Shown: positions 12,499 to 26,075, counted from the stretch's first letter. The stretch: DNA of 64,000 bases from Dioscorea cayenensis subsp. rotundata (GCF_009730915.1 NC_052482.1:20366345-20430344), one strand, 5' to 3'. Translations and numbers: made by a program. The notes: a model not told the origin generated them from the sequence alone.

Positions 12499-13127
12499 AT
12501 GGAGTCTTGTGAAAATAACTCATCACCACCATCATCTCCTCCAATCATCCTTAGCCCTTGTGCTGCATGCAAAATTCTACGTCGAAGATGTGTCGAAAAA
12601 TGCGTCCTCGCGCCGTATTTTCCTCCTACCGAGCCTCTCAAGTTCACTACAGCTCACCGTGTTTTCGGCGCAAGCAATATCATCAAATTCTTGCAAGTAT
12701 GTCAATCATATCAAACTCATATTTTGCATAATATTATATCGATCTTTATTTTATATAGTTGTATCTTAATTTATTTTAGGAGTTACCGGAAAATCAAAGA
12801 GCCGACGCGGTGAGTAGTATGGTATATGAAGCAAATGCGCGCATAAGAGATCCGGTTTATGGTTGTGCCGGAGCAATTTGCCAACTACAAAAACAGGTGA
12901 CCGAGTTGCAAGCACAATTAGCAAGGGCTCAAGCTGAACTAGTTAACATGCAAGCTCAACAAGCTAACTTGATCACCTTAGTCTACTCCGAAATGGCTAA
13001 ATCTCAACAACAGTGTAGTCCTCAACCTTGTGGAAATTTTGATAGCTTTGAAGCCTTCTTCTTTGATCAAGGTGGTCAAGATGAGGACTTCATTCATGGC
13101 TACCCATTAGAGCCCCTTTGGACGTAG
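12499..13127 (+). CDS. LBD: LOB-domain (LBD) transcription factor, class I, LBD1/LBD11-like
   Basis: Two exons, 12499-12696 and 12780-13127, give 181 residues. The LOB domain is complete. The C block is CAACKILRRRCVEKC (residues 21-35, CX2CX6CX3C). The GAS block begins at VFGASN (55-60). The class I zipper-like LX6LX3LX6L is at 102-120 (L102, L109, L113, L120). The intron falls inside the GAS block after FLQ, the usual position in LBD genes. The tail is glutamine-rich and then acidic/aromatic (FDSFEAFFFDQGGQDED). LBD proteins are nuclear, bind DNA through the C block and act in organ-boundary and lateral-organ programmes. The LBD1/LBD11 assignment rests on the LARAQAELVNMQ-type extension. The in-frame region upstream of 12499 lies within the putative leader, so 12499 is the start. 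Confidence 0.93.
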
Positions 13128-16100
13128 AACTCTTATTAAGTTCTTCATTTTAAGGACTCTTTGTTTAAAGAGAAAGACAGAGAGAGAGAGAGAGAGAGAA
13201 ATAAACATTTGCTTATGAGAAGGCATAGTGATGGAAGAAGTATCACTGATTAATTTCATTGTCTTATGAATTATAAGAAATGAATAAAATAAATATAACT
13301 TTAATTAAGCCCTCGTTAATTACTGTTGTTAGAAAGTTAATTGCTCTTGTACTTGACTAGTTTATGTGATTAATTTCAAGTTTGCCATGTGATGTATTGC
13401 CAAAGTCAAATCATTTTTGAATGATATATGTAATTTAATTATGTAATTATATAAATAAAAATGTCAAGTTAAGCGGGAATTCTCAAAATGCGAATGGGAG
13501 TTTTCACTAACTGAGCAATTATGAATTGAAGAATTTTACTGGCTATTATTTTCTAGGAACTCTGATTAGCGTCCTTTTTTTTTATTGGCATTCTTTTTGT
13601 GTGTTTCTCATTTTATTCCTTTTCTCTCTTTTGTAAGGTCATCTAATTACTGTTTATGGTTAGCGGTCATCATATATTTAATCAATATTTTTATGCTACC
13701 TATATGTTTTTAATAAATTCTGAGAATTTATTTATTTCATTAAAAAAGGAGGCAAAATTGAGTAAAAATATATAGATTCTTGGTTTTTAAGATGCATCAC
13801 ATCTCAATAGATTAGACAGAAGCATGTACATGTGATTTGCACAAAGCAAAAGGCAAAGTTGATGGCAATTCTTATTGTCATCTAGTAAATATGAGGCTCT
13901 TATAATTAAGCATGTTTTTCTTTTTTTGAATATATTTATCAATCACAAAACACCTAAAGACATGATGGTGATTCATTAATATCTATGTCCTTTAATCTCC
14001 AAATAAATTCAAACACGCCACACCACTTTAAATTAAACACTTTTATGCCTATTTTTTAAAAATATTTTTTTTATTGATTTTTTTTTTAAAAAAAAACACG
14101 TAGAAGTAATGAAGTGCTTATTTTAAAGTAAATTATTGAGTTATTATTTCAAATAAAAATATTAAATAATAAAAGTGTTTATATAATAACTTAAACAATT
14201 TTTTTAATTTAATTAGATTTTAACCGTTAGAGCATTTTATGCCACCATCCTCATTTATCTATTTTTTATAATATTTGTATCCACAACGAGCGAATTTATC
14301 TATTTTTTTAATAATAATAACATGAATCAATTAAAATAAAAAATTATATAAAATTAAAGAAATAAGAAAACATTGGAATAATTAATTATACTAATGGTAA
14401 AATCACAATCAAATCAACATTAATGAATGAATGCATGCAAAGGCACACGCATGGGAATTAAGAAGATATGTAAAGGAACAAACTCTTAATTGATAAATGG
14501 ACAATGTATGAACAATGTCGGCAAAAGGATTTATTTAAATTAGCATAACAATAATGAAGACTCCAAATCTTTAATTCCAAATTTCCCAATCAAGGATGAC
14601 AACAAGGCCCTTGTTCAGTGCTATCCAAACATGAAAACATGGTTATCTTTGACCAAATTAACATCCATACAATATTCAAAGCTTTTCACATACAAACAAG
14701 TTACATGTTCCTCATTCATGTCTTTTATATACACATACAATTGTTTATCTAAGTCTCTTTTTAGAATTTAGATTTTTTATTTTTTTAATTTTGGTTGTCA
14801 ATTAAAAGATATCTTAGGCAACACATTTTGGAAATTCATGATCCAGTCTTTTTATTATATATATATGTATATATATATGAAGGACAAAGTTGGTTGTCTA
14901 ACAACCTAACAACCAAATTTTTCATGAATGGTGTGGTCTCTTCCTATAAAGAAGATGTGATAGATATCTCAATTAAAAAAATCAAGCTATTTATTATGTT
15001 TTATTTTTTATTTTTAAAAATATTTATAGGTAAAATCATTTTAAATTTATGTGTTTTTTCTTCAAATGGTTATTTCCATATTTTTAAAATTTAAAATACG
15101 ATTTGTATTTGGTTGTTTTATCCACTTTCTAAGATAAGAGTGAGTGGTGAAATAGTTCATCAAAATGCTTGGCTTTAGTATCTTAATATTTTAGAAGTTA
15201 TTTCAAAAATTAAAAAAAAAATATTTGTATGGAGCAAAACAGGTGAAATAATTATACTTTATAATTATATATTAAGTCACATATGAAGTCATTGTTAAAG
15301 ACAAAACGAACACAAAGATAAAATTTATAGAATACGAGAGTATTTATTTTGCAAGAGTGAGACTTTCAAAATTAGAAGTGGATTATTTGATGGTATTTCC
15401 TTATTGAAAATGGTTTGTGAAGTTAAAAATTTATTTTATTTCAGAAGTCTCATTTATTGTTTTGATTTTTTAGAAGTTTCATTTGTCTGTCGTTGTTTTG
15501 TCTCTATTTTGTACTCTCCTATCATTTTTGTGTTGTGGGGATTCCTCCCTTTTGTTATTCGATTTGTTTTATCCTTATATTTCTTTTGTCGGCATCATCC
15601 TTGGTGATCAGGTTGTTATGGTTTTTGTTTGTTATTTGTTCTCTTTTTTTAATGTTATCATTGGATGGTTTATCCAATTTTTTTAAGAAATAAAAACTAT
15701 GTATTAATGTAATTGAACTTATTTGCCAAAAACGAAAGTACTTCTTTTTCTCAACTTTCATTGGCTTCTCTTTTATATCATATATCTAAGATAAGATTTG
15801 AATTAAGGAGAGTTTTAAGAGATGAGAGTAAGAAAAAGAAAAAAAATGAAAAGAAAATAATAAATCTGATAGATTTTTTTTTTAAAAAAAGGAAAACTAG
15901 AATTACATATGTAATTATTGAGATACATGTAATATATATATATATATATATATGCAATTTTTCTAAATATTTTTTATATACATAGAATTTTAATAAAATC
16001 ATGAAATAAATTTAGTTATAATTATATCTTAGTTTCATCATTTAAACATCAAAAACAAAAACAATGAAACTCTCATTTTTTTTTAATGAAAAAATGAGAT

Positions 16101-18438
16101 TTTGATGAAGTTTGACTTCCTCACTTCTGCCATTTCCCTTCACTTATTACACAAACTGAAGACCCCTCTAAATAAGATAGAAATTGGTTTTATCTATTAT
16201 TATTATAGTTTAGTTTTTAAAAATCTCCATACAATGTAAAACTTTGAAACATATATAATTGGAACCTTATGCACAATAATTTAAAAAATAAAAAGCTATG
16301 TTCTGGAATTTTCTGACAGTGGAATCATGCTGTCATGGCATTCATAAGACTTAATTGGTTGAGAAAGAAGAGGACTATATTCACACAATGAGCAAGTCTG
16401 CAAGTGTTTTTTTGTTTGTTTGTTTCCTTTCCATTCAGTTGTCATAATGAATACTCTTGACTCATTGAGTCATTGCATTTGTGAAACTTCTTATTATATG
16501 AGTCTTCTTTAAGTTCATAATCAAGAATGTTTTTTCCAAGGGCATGTAATATTTTAATTTCATTTTCACACTCTCTGTTTTGAGCTTATTCAAATGTTTG
16601 TCCAAAAGAATGTAATATTTAAGCTCATATTCACACTTATTTTCTCCTAAAAATGAGAACTCACTAGTCAAAGAAATATTAAACATTAATGAATCAATTG
16701 CGATGGGAGAGGAATCTCTGTTAGATTTTACGTTTTTTTTTCTTTTATATATTATTAAATTTTAATAATAATAAATAAATACGTAAAGAATCTCTCTATG
16801 TATCTACATTTATATTTGTGTCAAAACGAGGATGCAATACTCAAATTCCTTATTCACACATAAAAAAAACTCTTCCGTGAAGTGAAGTGAAATCTTGTAT
16901 AAAAAAAAAGAGAAAGTAATGAATAAGTTTTGCTCATTTTGATTTATATATAAGCTATATATCTCTTAGGATTTTTTAATGTTTTTAATATATATATGTA
17001 TATATATATATATGCATGTCATCCAATGAAGAAATCACACAACCATATTCATGAATTTTTTCATGGAATGTGAAAGAAGGCTAGTGCTCTTTCCTTAATA
17101 TATTTGACCATTCCCCTTCTCTCAAAAAGTACAAATGAATACAAAGAACACTTGAGCTATAAATGCATGTCAACACCTACAAAAATAATGCACAAACCCA
17201 AAACCACATTTCATTGTTTCATAGAATGTGAAAAGAAGGCTAGTGCATTCACTCCCACCCTAACATTTTGACTTTGATATAGTTTTTAATAATAATCTAA
17301 TTAATTAAGATTCTTCAAATGGGAACTTAAGGGGGTTGCTTTTATGACAAAGTTAAAAAATTTGGTTTGCATGCATGAATGCAATTTAATCAAAATGGGA
17401 CCCTTTTTTGGGGACCTTTTGAAATCTTTTACTTTTATATGTCATTGTTTATCCTTCAACTCTTTCATATGGATGTCCTTGCATGAAAGTTTCTTAAAGA
17501 TGGCCCATCTTTTTGCAAGCTATGAAATGAGAGGTTTCCATTTGCTCAACTATTCCTTTGTTTTCTCACTTGGCTCTATCAAAGAGTTGTACTTCATTAA
17601 TGTAATTTTTTTAGACTATATATATATATATATATATAACAATTATAATAATTTGATTAAAAGAAAGGGGAATTGGAAAGTCAATGAAGAGATGGCCTCC
17701 ACTTAAATGATTCAAAAGATCTTCAAAAAAATTATGGGCTAAGGCCTCTTACAAGTTCCAGTCCAATGTAAGTCAATTTTTTTCATAAAAGTTGATTGGA
17801 TTTATAAACTTGACAAGAGTAATAATGCTAAATCAAATAAATATATAAAAGATGAACTAAATCATGAATTAAATTGTATTAAATCATATGAATATTGGAC
17901 CAATAAGATGACTCAACTTTAATTTTGTATAAAAAATAAACTAAATAGTCCCGCATTAAGTAGCAGAAAGAAAAATCATGAATATATAAAAATATATATA
18001 TGATAAACTGACTTTGATTTTTAAAAAATTAAAATATATTATTACTAATCAATTTTAATATTGGTTTTTAAGAAATAAATTATTTAATATAATTTATAAT
18101 GATCAAACCCAAAACTAATAAGTTTGCTTGTGATGACTAAAAAGAATCAATGAAACAATAGCATATACCATGAGTATCTTCTCAAAACTAGATTCCACTT
18201 TCCGTGATACCATATCAAAGCAGGAAAACAAAACGTAACTCTCTTTCCATCAAACTTTGGGAACCACACGATTTCTAATCAACGGTCAGGATTGAATCAA
18301 AACCATCATCATTTTTTATTCATCCATGCATCACCTATTCATCTTTGTGCCACCATTGCCACTAACTTTTCTTATTAAATGCACCCCATCCTAAAAAAAG
18401 AGTTTTATTAAACTTTTGCATTTTTCTTTTTGTTCAAA
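13128..18438. other. Long AT-rich intergenic region, no gene recognised
   Basis: About 5.3 kb between LBD and PITP. It starts with a (GA)n tract near 13180-13199 that probably lies in the LBD 3'UTR. Several open frames of 60-120 codons exist (for example 17344-17706), but their translations are low-complexity or match nothing I know. (TA)n tracts occur near 14860, 15931-15951, 16990-17012 and 17619-17638. A ~30-bp direct repeat (TTTCATRGAATGTGAAA plus GAAGGCTAGTGC) is at about 17058-17086 and 17217-17247. Confidence 0.55.
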
Positions 18439-20442
18439 ATGGTGATGATCAGAGAATTGTATCCTTTTTTTTTATGTTATTATTCATTACTCAAATAACT
18501 TTTCTTCATTTGATGTTCTTCTTGACTTGTTTATCATCTGGTTTTCTTTTTCTTTTTCAGAAGAATTGTTATGCCAATGTCATTAGAAGAGGTATAAGAA
18601 ACAAATTAATCATCAAAGTTCTTCATTGTTATTAATTATTATGAGTTCTTAATGACATATATATAATTTTTTTTTTTTTTTGGTTAAGTATGAGGTGGGC
18701 ATGATTTACACAATAATGAAGATGGAGCAAGAGAACTTAACAAGTAGAGAAGGAGTGGAGGTTTTGGAGAACTTATGTTTTGAAGATGATATGCTTGGAA
18801 ATGGCCAATATACTTCAAAAATTTATCATCTCCAAAGGTATTTTCTCTTCAATTAAACCATCATTCTTTAAGTATTTAATATACATCTGGTTGTTCATGT
18901 TACAATTAGTAGTGTTATTATTAAGACATAATCTCAATGTAGTTTAATTAGATCCTATTGTGACCATGATCATCTGTTATTAACCTTATGTGTGTTTTGG
19001 TAAATATGGGTAATGGGTCTACTGTTCTTTAACTGTTAATTAGTTTGCCGTAGAGTTTGTAATTCGAATTCTGTTTAGATTACTCGAAATTTCGTATGGT
19101 AACTTATGGGATTTTTCAAATTATAAGAAATTTTTCTGGGAATATAGTATGGACTGTTTAGAGAATTTAGATAATCAGACTGTGTTTGAATCTAATATAT
19201 TCTCCGAGATTGATTGACTAGTTTGAGTAGTTTGAGTTGTTTGTTTGTAATTAGGCACTTATTGAAACAAAACATATTAGAATTACTAATAATCACCTAT
19301 CAGTTAATTTGGTAATAAGTATTTAAATATATAAGTTTGTGTCTTTTATCTTATTGTTTCAAGCTTTTGGGTTGAATCAGATGCAAATAATATAATAATT
19401 AATACTTATAATATATTAATGATTGATCATGAATTTAAAGAAAAAAAAATTATGGTTTTACAGTAAACTTCCTACATGGTTGAAAACTTTTGCACCAAAA
19501 AGCTCTCTCAAGATTCAAGAGGAATCATGGAATGCATATCCAAAATCCAAAACAGGTTTATGTTTCTAATTTGTCTTTTTATATATATATATATATATAA
19601 TCAAATTGGTTAACATTTTCATGTTTTGGAATTGGGTATTGCAATCCAGTGATCAAGGTATTCATCTTCAACATTTCTAATTTGTTCCTGTGTTTAAGAA
19701 CATCACATTAAATTGAACCTTTTTTTTTTTAATTTTCTAAACAGAGCTCATGCTTCAATCAATGTTTGTTGACAGTTGAGACTATAAACAAGCCTGATAA
19801 TGGATGCTCTGAGAATGTGAGGATCATTTCTGACAAACATTGTTTATACTCATGATTTGGAATTACTGTAATTGTGAATGTGATTTAATCAGGTGTTCGG
19901 CTTAAGCGATGAGCTTATTGCTGTTAGAAAGTTGGAGGTTCTAGACATTAATTCAGTCGAAAAAGATTATTGGAGTAAAATTATCAGTATGAAGAAGATA
20001 GACTTTTCTGCATTCGAATCAAAGCGAACCGGACGTGGTCCGCTATTGAAAGGATGGCAGGTATTTTCTTTTTTTCTGCAGTTTTGATCCATAGAACTTC
20101 ACTCAATTTTCGAGTTTGATTATTTGTTCAGAATACATGCAAACCGGTAATGACTGCATACAAGTTAGTAACTGTGGATGCTCCAATTTGGGGATTCGGC
20201 AATCGCCTCGAAGAAACAATTCAAGCGGTATGTTTCATAAATTTGATCGAAATGTGCATGAGTATTGGACATCAATGAAGTTTCATGTGTTTCTGCAACA
20301 GGCTCAAAGGGCACTGCTCTTAGAATCCCATAGGCTGTGTTTCATGCAGATTGACAAATGGTTTGGCATGACCATGCATCAAATAAGTGATACCGAAAAA
20401 GACGATGATTTACAAGCAGTTTTCACAGCGCAAAAACGATAA
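18439..20442 (+). CDS. Phosphatidylinositol transfer protein (class I PITP, IP_trans family)
   Basis: Nine exons: 18439-18458, 18561-18591, 18689-18837, 19464-19555, 19650-19657, 19745-19816, 19893-20060, 20132-20227 and 20302-20442. They join to 258 residues in one frame. Family landmarks appear in order: a first strand REL-RIVMPMSLEEYEVG, GQYTSKIYHL, an EESWNAYPKSKT-VIK lipid-cavity segment, LTVETINKPDNG, TGRGPLLKGW, YKLVTVDAPIWGFGNRLE and the C-terminal helix region CFMQIDKWFGMTMHQI. Length matches single-domain PITPs (about 255-270 residues). These soluble proteins bind and exchange phosphatidylinositol and phosphatidylcholine between membranes and support phosphoinositide signalling. Exon 5 is only 8 nt and is required for the frame and for the VIK motif. 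The gene is tail-to-tail with the tetraspanin gene, stop codons 225 bp apart. Confidence 0.92.
19650..19657 (+). other. 8-nt coding microexon of the PITP gene
   Basis: TGATCAAG is flanked by CCAG and GTATTC. It completes a split valine codon and adds I-K, giving T-V-I-K before the next exon. Without it the frame breaks, because exon 4 ends in phase 1 and exon 6 starts in phase 0. Confidence 0.8.
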
Positions 20443-20667
20443 CTCTTTGTATATATTTCCTGTGCATTATGATTCAGATTGGCCATAATCAAAGATACAA
20501 TCCTTTTCTATAGATATATATATTTCGGTGCGCAATATTACATGCTGAAACCAGTTGGTTCACAAACAAAAACACTAGAAAACATAAGAATCAAACCATT
20601 TAAATTCTGATACATATATGTTTTTACCCTTACCGGACAATCCTACGACATAAGATACAGGTATCGA
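20443..20667. other. Shared 3' intergenic spacer of PITP and tetraspanin genes
   Basis: Only 225 bp separate the two stop codons of the convergent genes, so both 3'UTRs must lie in this AT-rich spacer and may overlap. Confidence 0.6.
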
Positions 20668-22242
20668 CTAAAACTGAAACCTGCTGGGCCTTGTCTTGGT
20701 CATTCTGCTCTCGCTGTACGGCTCAGAGTTATCAATCCTTCTGTTGTTTCTGAATGCTGCACAGCCGACAACGTAGAAGATCACGAGGATGATAAGCATG
20801 ATAATGTTGATAACTGATACTTTCCTCCAGCTATGACGGATGCTGGCAAGGACGCCGGCTTTGCAAGAGTCACACTGGTAGCACAATTGTTGCTGGTCGT
20901 TGCTCCATCGTGTGCAGTCTGGATCGCCAAGCATCATCGTACTGCTCTGGTCCCAGTACGTCTCATTTCGATACACAAAACCACATGATGTTGGAGGCTT
21001 GCAGCAGCCTGACTGCATACAACACGGAAAAATTTCAGAAATTAACAGTGAAGGTTTAATGAGAATCATATTTCCAAACCTGCAATACAAACAATGCTTC
21101 TAAAAAGACATTTCTGGCTCGAATTACCGATCTTGTAAATTTGAGTTATCTCGACAAGAAAGGATTAATTATGTAGACAACACTAGAGACAGCATGGAAT
21201 TAGTGTTTCTGAAGGCCTACGTATCGAATACTTCTTAACATCGAACAACCGGTAATGAAATTATTACCAAAGATTTTTCCCACGAGTTACTGATAGTAAA
21301 TTTGAGTCAACTCAAAAAGAAAGTAGTAATTATGAAGATTACACTAGAGACAGCAAAGAACAGCATGAAGTTAATGCTCCTGCAGGTAAGAAGATAATGA
21401 ACCCATACTGAACTGAATTTTATGATTCAGAGAACATGGGGAGGAAAAAACAAGGCTTCAAGTGCTATCTCATAAGTGGTGGGGACTATAACTGGGGTAC
21501 AAAGAAAGAGACTACATTCCTCAATCATTCAACAATGGTAGGCCTCATTCTGTTTCTTGGGAAAAAGATGGGTCTCAAGTGACCTTTTTTTCACCATACT
21601 AATCCTTTCAAGTTCAGGATGTTTTTATTCATACAAAACTAAGCCACACATTCATTAAAAATCTAAGCAAAATTAAAAGGAAAGCAGTAAGAACACATCT
21701 TTACTGACCTCAATTGGAGATAAATCGCGCTGAGAGAACATGTCTGATGATTCCTGAACGATCATACCAGTCGCCGGGTCTCGAACATACCGAGCCATCC
21801 CTTTGCAAACTTTGGCATCTCTAAGACAAGAACTAATCTTAGACCAATACTGAGGATCAGAAACTCTTTCTTTGAGCCATCCTGAGTAGTCACTGAGTTG
21901 ATACTCCAGGAATTTTCTGCTAACAACGACCTCACCATGGCCTCGGTCAGTGACAGCAAAGGCGAAAACAATGAAACCGAGTAATGCTGCGACGACGAAG
22001 AACATGGCGAAGAGATAGAGCCACATGAGCCAGGTGAGTTTGTAGCATGCTCCTGCAAATCCCATGAGGGAAATGACCATGACTGTTACTCCAATGATGA
22101 TGAGTGGCCATTGGAGGAATCTAAGACATTCAGTTGAGTTTGCTCTGCTGCTCAACCAGATTCCACCTCCCAGAATTGGGATTGAGATCAAGAAAGTCAC
22201 AAAGTTCACTATCCCTATCAAACCATTGCTTCCTTTCAACAT
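20668..22242 (-). CDS. TET3: Plant tetraspanin, TET3/TET4-like
   Basis: Exon 1 is 22242-21709 and exon 2 is 21012-20668. Together they give 292 residues. Four membrane segments are visible: GLIGIVNFVTFLISIPILG, PLIIIGVTVMVISLMGFAG, MWLYLFAMFFVVAALLGFIV and, near the C-terminus, VINIIMLIILVIFYVVGC. The large extracellular loop carries the plant GCCKPP motif (about 180-185) and further conserved cysteines (CGF, PDC, CYQCDSC). The short cytosolic tail ends RMTKTRPSRFQF, very like the Arabidopsis TET3 ending as I remember it. Tetraspanins organise membrane microdomains, and TET3 is known from plasma membrane and plasmodesmata. The single intron after LSPIE, just before SGCCKPP, is the usual plant position. 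Confidence 0.93.
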
Positions 22243-22875
22243 CTTCTCTAACTGTTAAACAAAATCAAAACTTTCAGGTTTTTTAAGTGACTCGAACAAA
22301 ATCAATCTCTGATCCAAAGAAGAGAACTAAAAACAACTCAACTCAGCTAAAGATCTATTCAAAAGATGAACAGAGAAAGAAAAGCATATCCTAAAAAGAG
22401 AACAACTAAAGATGATCCCAGAGAATCAAAACAAACTCAACAAAGGCACCACCTTTGAGGTTTTTTCGTCATAAAAATCAAATTTTGAAGCAAAAGAAAT
22501 GAAAAGAAAACTAAAAACAACAATATATTCACCTCAAACTCTTCCTTTTTTCCCTTCTTTTCTCTATCCAAAGTCTTCTTCAGTTACTACTACTAAATCT
22601 CAATGTGTGTGTACAATACTATATATATATATATATAATAAAAAAAATCAAAGCTTTCTTGCTAATGAATTAATATTACCTCACAATTAGCTTCTTTGAG
22701 AGGAAGTGTGGGGGCGCTACGCTAACTTTCGCCGAAGAGTTTGGGCGGTGGTGGGGAAGGCCATGGATGCTGACCAGCGTGGAATCAATGGCCAAGGTGA
22801 CCTTCTCTTTTACATATACCCCCAAAGAAATCTCTAAAATTTCACTTAACACCCTTACCAAATTTTTTATTTTTA

Positions 22876-22913
<38 letters not shown>

Positions 22914-23034
22914 TTTTTTTTAAAAAACCATTCTTCCTATTTGTGCATATACACAATGGAGAAATTATATAAAAAAAAAAAAGGTGACTATCAAATGTGT
23001 GTGTGTGTGTATAACTTTCTATGTGAAGAAACCT

Positions 23035-23245
23035 TGAGCTAACCCAATGGTAATTATTTCATGGTTGTAAGTGAGAGGTCTCGAGTTTGAACCTCTCTAT
23101 CTTATAATTCATATTTAGGGTCCCATGTGGGAGTTTTGTGTGAGGATTACCTCTCGTTCTCCCCTCTAGGGTTGCATGGCGGGAGGATTATTCTCAGGAG
23201 GCCATTTAAGTCACATGAACCCGCAGTGCGTGTTCAGTACCTATT
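23035..23245 (+). mobile_element. SINE-like element (tRNA-derived head)
   Basis: GAGCTAACCCAATGGT resembles a Pol III A box. About 40 bp downstream GTCTCGAGTTTGAACCTC resembles a B box (GGTTCGANTCC). The body is less AT-rich than its surroundings and ends near TTTATCTTTTG. No target-site duplication was resolved. Its tail differs from the GGCGCTTGT family below, so it is probably another SINE family. Confidence 0.5.
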
Positions 23246-24186
23246 TATCTTTTGTTTTTGTCACTATCGACTTAGTCAAAAATTTCTATCTAGAAATGTA
23301 CTTTTGTATAATTATGGAGTTATTAAATATCTTTTGAAATCTGGCTGATTGAGTGACTATCATTACTTAAAAATTTTATATGTTTTTTACATAGTTTTTA
23401 TCTTTGATAAATTTATTATTTTTTAATATAAAAATATTTAAATATTACTTGTAGTCCTGTAATATTCTAATTTTATTATCAATCTATAATTATTATATAT
23501 TTATTTTGTAATAAAATAGATAAATCACATTTATATGCAAGTGAATTTATGTCAAGGATGTATATATATTTTTTAATTATATTACATGTGCTCTCTGCAC
23601 GAGATTGGAAAACCAAACTCACAACTTTACCCTATCTGCCGGGCAATCACCATTTTTGTCTCCCTTATATTTATATTTATTTTATTTAATATATTTTAAA
23701 TAATTAATTTTAAAATAAAAAATAAAAAGGGAAAAGGCTCGGCTGGAGTGGGACAAACTCACAGTAGTTTACATGAAGTTCCGTGTGGTCCGCTGAACTT
23801 GCTGCGATTCTAGTCAACTTACCGTAAGCTGATTGAAATACATGATTAAAAAAATAAAAAATAAATAAATAAATAATTTTCAATGACCAACCAGTCTTTT
23901 AAGGGAATAAAAGAACCTTTTCTTGCCAAGTGTACGCTAGTTAAATTGCTATAAAATTATGTAATCAGGGGGATTTTTAAGGGATTTGACACGTAACATA
24001 TAGGGACAGGTATTAGGTATAGGTAATATATCAATGGAGAATGACTTTTTTTTTATTATTTTTAAAAAACATATAAGCCTAATGGAATCTCTGAATTTTA
24101 CTAAATAATTCTTCACAAGCTTATGCTTTCCAATGTTGTCCTGAAAAGAGGGTTTATACACAAAATGTTGAGGGCCACAAGGTTTT

Positions 24187-24430
24187 TAATAAAGTTGACA
24201 AGCGCCTCTCATAAAAATTGTTTAAAAAAAAATTGATACAAAAATAAACAAATTATAATGGCTTAAATGATTTCATAAAATAAATTACTCGATTATGTAA
24301 TTTTTTAAGAGTGGAACTATTATTACTCCCATAAAGAATCAACTGAACATTTGTGAGTTGGGCGCTCAAATTCGAGACTTTTCAACCATAAGGCACATGA
24401 GAACCGTTGAGCTATACTTCTGTTTTCGAA
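24187..24430 (-). mobile_element. SINE-like element with GGCGCTTGTC tail (minus)
   Basis: Read on the minus strand: A-box-like TATAGCTCAACGGTTCT, then B-box-like GTCTCGAATTTGAGC, an AT-rich body, and a 3' end GGCGCTTGTCAAC followed by A/T-rich tail. The tail motif is shared with the elements at 50.3, 52.1, 60.5 and 61.2 kb. Confidence 0.55.
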
Positions 24431-24449
24431 TGACATAAATAATACATTG

Positions 24450-24480
<31 letters not shown>

Positions 24481-26075
24481 GACAATGCAAGTGTCAAAGG
24501 TGTACACACTGTCATGAATTGATCCTCCAGTTCATGGGTACTCACCCGGCAGAATTGAAGATTGAGGTGCAAACATACTTCCAAGCTTAGAACTTTTATT
24601 GCCACTGTTTTGTCTGGCGTATTTCAAAATCTGGGCAATGAAAATCTCTCTATAATTTTTTTTTTTTTAATAATGAGACTAGTATCACTAAATCAAAGAC
24701 TTTTAAGTTGATAAAATAATTTTTGTTTGGCTTATTAAAATCTATTGTACATATCTATTTATTTGTGAAAATAAAAATCACTGAATGACTAATTTATTAT
24801 GTTGATAACCCATCAAAAGAAACACAATGAATTATCAATTGGATACACTCTTCCTTATTTTAACTTCAAAAACCTTTTGTTTTATGTTTTTGTAAATATA
24901 TGTGTGTATGAGTGTGATAACTAAAGAAGAGAAAACCCATTTTTGTCACATATTTAGAGAAAAAAAAAACGTTTGTTATTGTGATCTTAACAGAGTTTTA
25001 GGATAAACATTGAATTCTATGGTTCATATGGCTGCTTAAAAATAACAGGAAAAAGACAAGAGAAACAGATGACAAGTCTTAATCCAATAAAGCAAAAGTA
25101 AATTAGATTCTCTTTCATCCTGTCTTTAAAATCCTTTCTCAGCCTCATGATGCTTAATATTTATCTTTTGGGTGAGTCATGTTGTTTTGTATATTATTAT
25201 TAGCTTAGCAATTAATTTTGTTTGCTTCTTTTCATTAGGTAATATTGTTCACATGAAAAATGATAAAATATGGTTCTCATATTCATGAAATAAGTAATAC
25301 TTTCTAGTTGTATTGTTTAGATTAGAGGTATCAATGGATGATCCAACATGTTTTTTTTTTTATATATATATATTAATAGAAGTGGATAAATTGTTAAATA
25401 TTAAACTGTATTGTAATAATAAAATTTTAAAATAAATACATTGATTAAATCATGTTAAATAAGTTCAATTAATCAAGATGAATTGTGTTGACAAATAATG
25501 AAAAGTGTTGATGCATCATGTTGAGCCGACCTCGTTGTAAACATGTTGGATTGGATCCAAATATGTTTGAAACAGACTGGTACCAAACCCATTTTTTTTT
25601 TAAATAAAAAAATTTAATGTAACAAACCCATTTCAAAAACCACTCCTTTTAAACTACTTACTTGATACTAACAATCATTTAATGTAAAATGTTTGTGTCT
25701 TGCTGAGAAAATGAAAATGAAAGCATGTGTTATAAAACTTGTATTTACGCTTCTAACATATGCCTCATCGAACACATGTAACTAATCCGTATTTGTTATT
25801 AATAATAATAATAATAATAAAAAAACCCTTACCTGAACCACCTAAACTTTTAGCATTTATACTTGGTATTTGGTAATCTCCAAATTAATTAAGTCTTTAA
25901 AGTTTAAAGTAACACAATGCCAAGTGCCAGGACAAAGATTTACAAGAAAAGGACAATACAAGTCCAATCTCTGTAACCCCACAACAGAACAATGTCAAAC
26001 TAAGTCCTTAACAAATGCATGCCATGCAGATGATCAAAGAAAGAAAAAAAAAAAGTCGAACTTCAATTGTTATTA

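Larger units (their letters stand above)
22243..26075. other. Intergenic region between tetraspanin and ICR genes, with SINE-like elements
   Basis: 22243-22500 is probably 5'UTR and promoter of the tetraspanin gene. A GC-richer stretch at 22690-22790 has no recognisable coding content. A long (ATT)n microsatellite lies at about 22870-22912. Two SINE-like elements are listed separately. The rest is AT-rich with (TA)n near 24454-24477. Bases just left of 26076 are the ICR 3'UTR. Confidence 0.55.

Noticed and set aside
17344-17706. A 120-codon open frame in the LBD-PITP gap
   Set aside because: Its translation matches no family I know, it ends by running through a (TA)n tract, and there is no supporting promoter or homologue.
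22676-22861. A minus-strand frame in a GC-richer patch upstream of the tetraspanin gene
   Set aside because: No recognisable domain. More likely promoter or leader sequence of the tetraspanin gene or a degraded insertion.
23035-23245. A functional tRNA gene
   Set aside because: A- and B-box-like motifs are present but no cloverleaf with an acceptor stem could be folded, so a SINE head is the better reading. The same holds for the other SINE-like elements.
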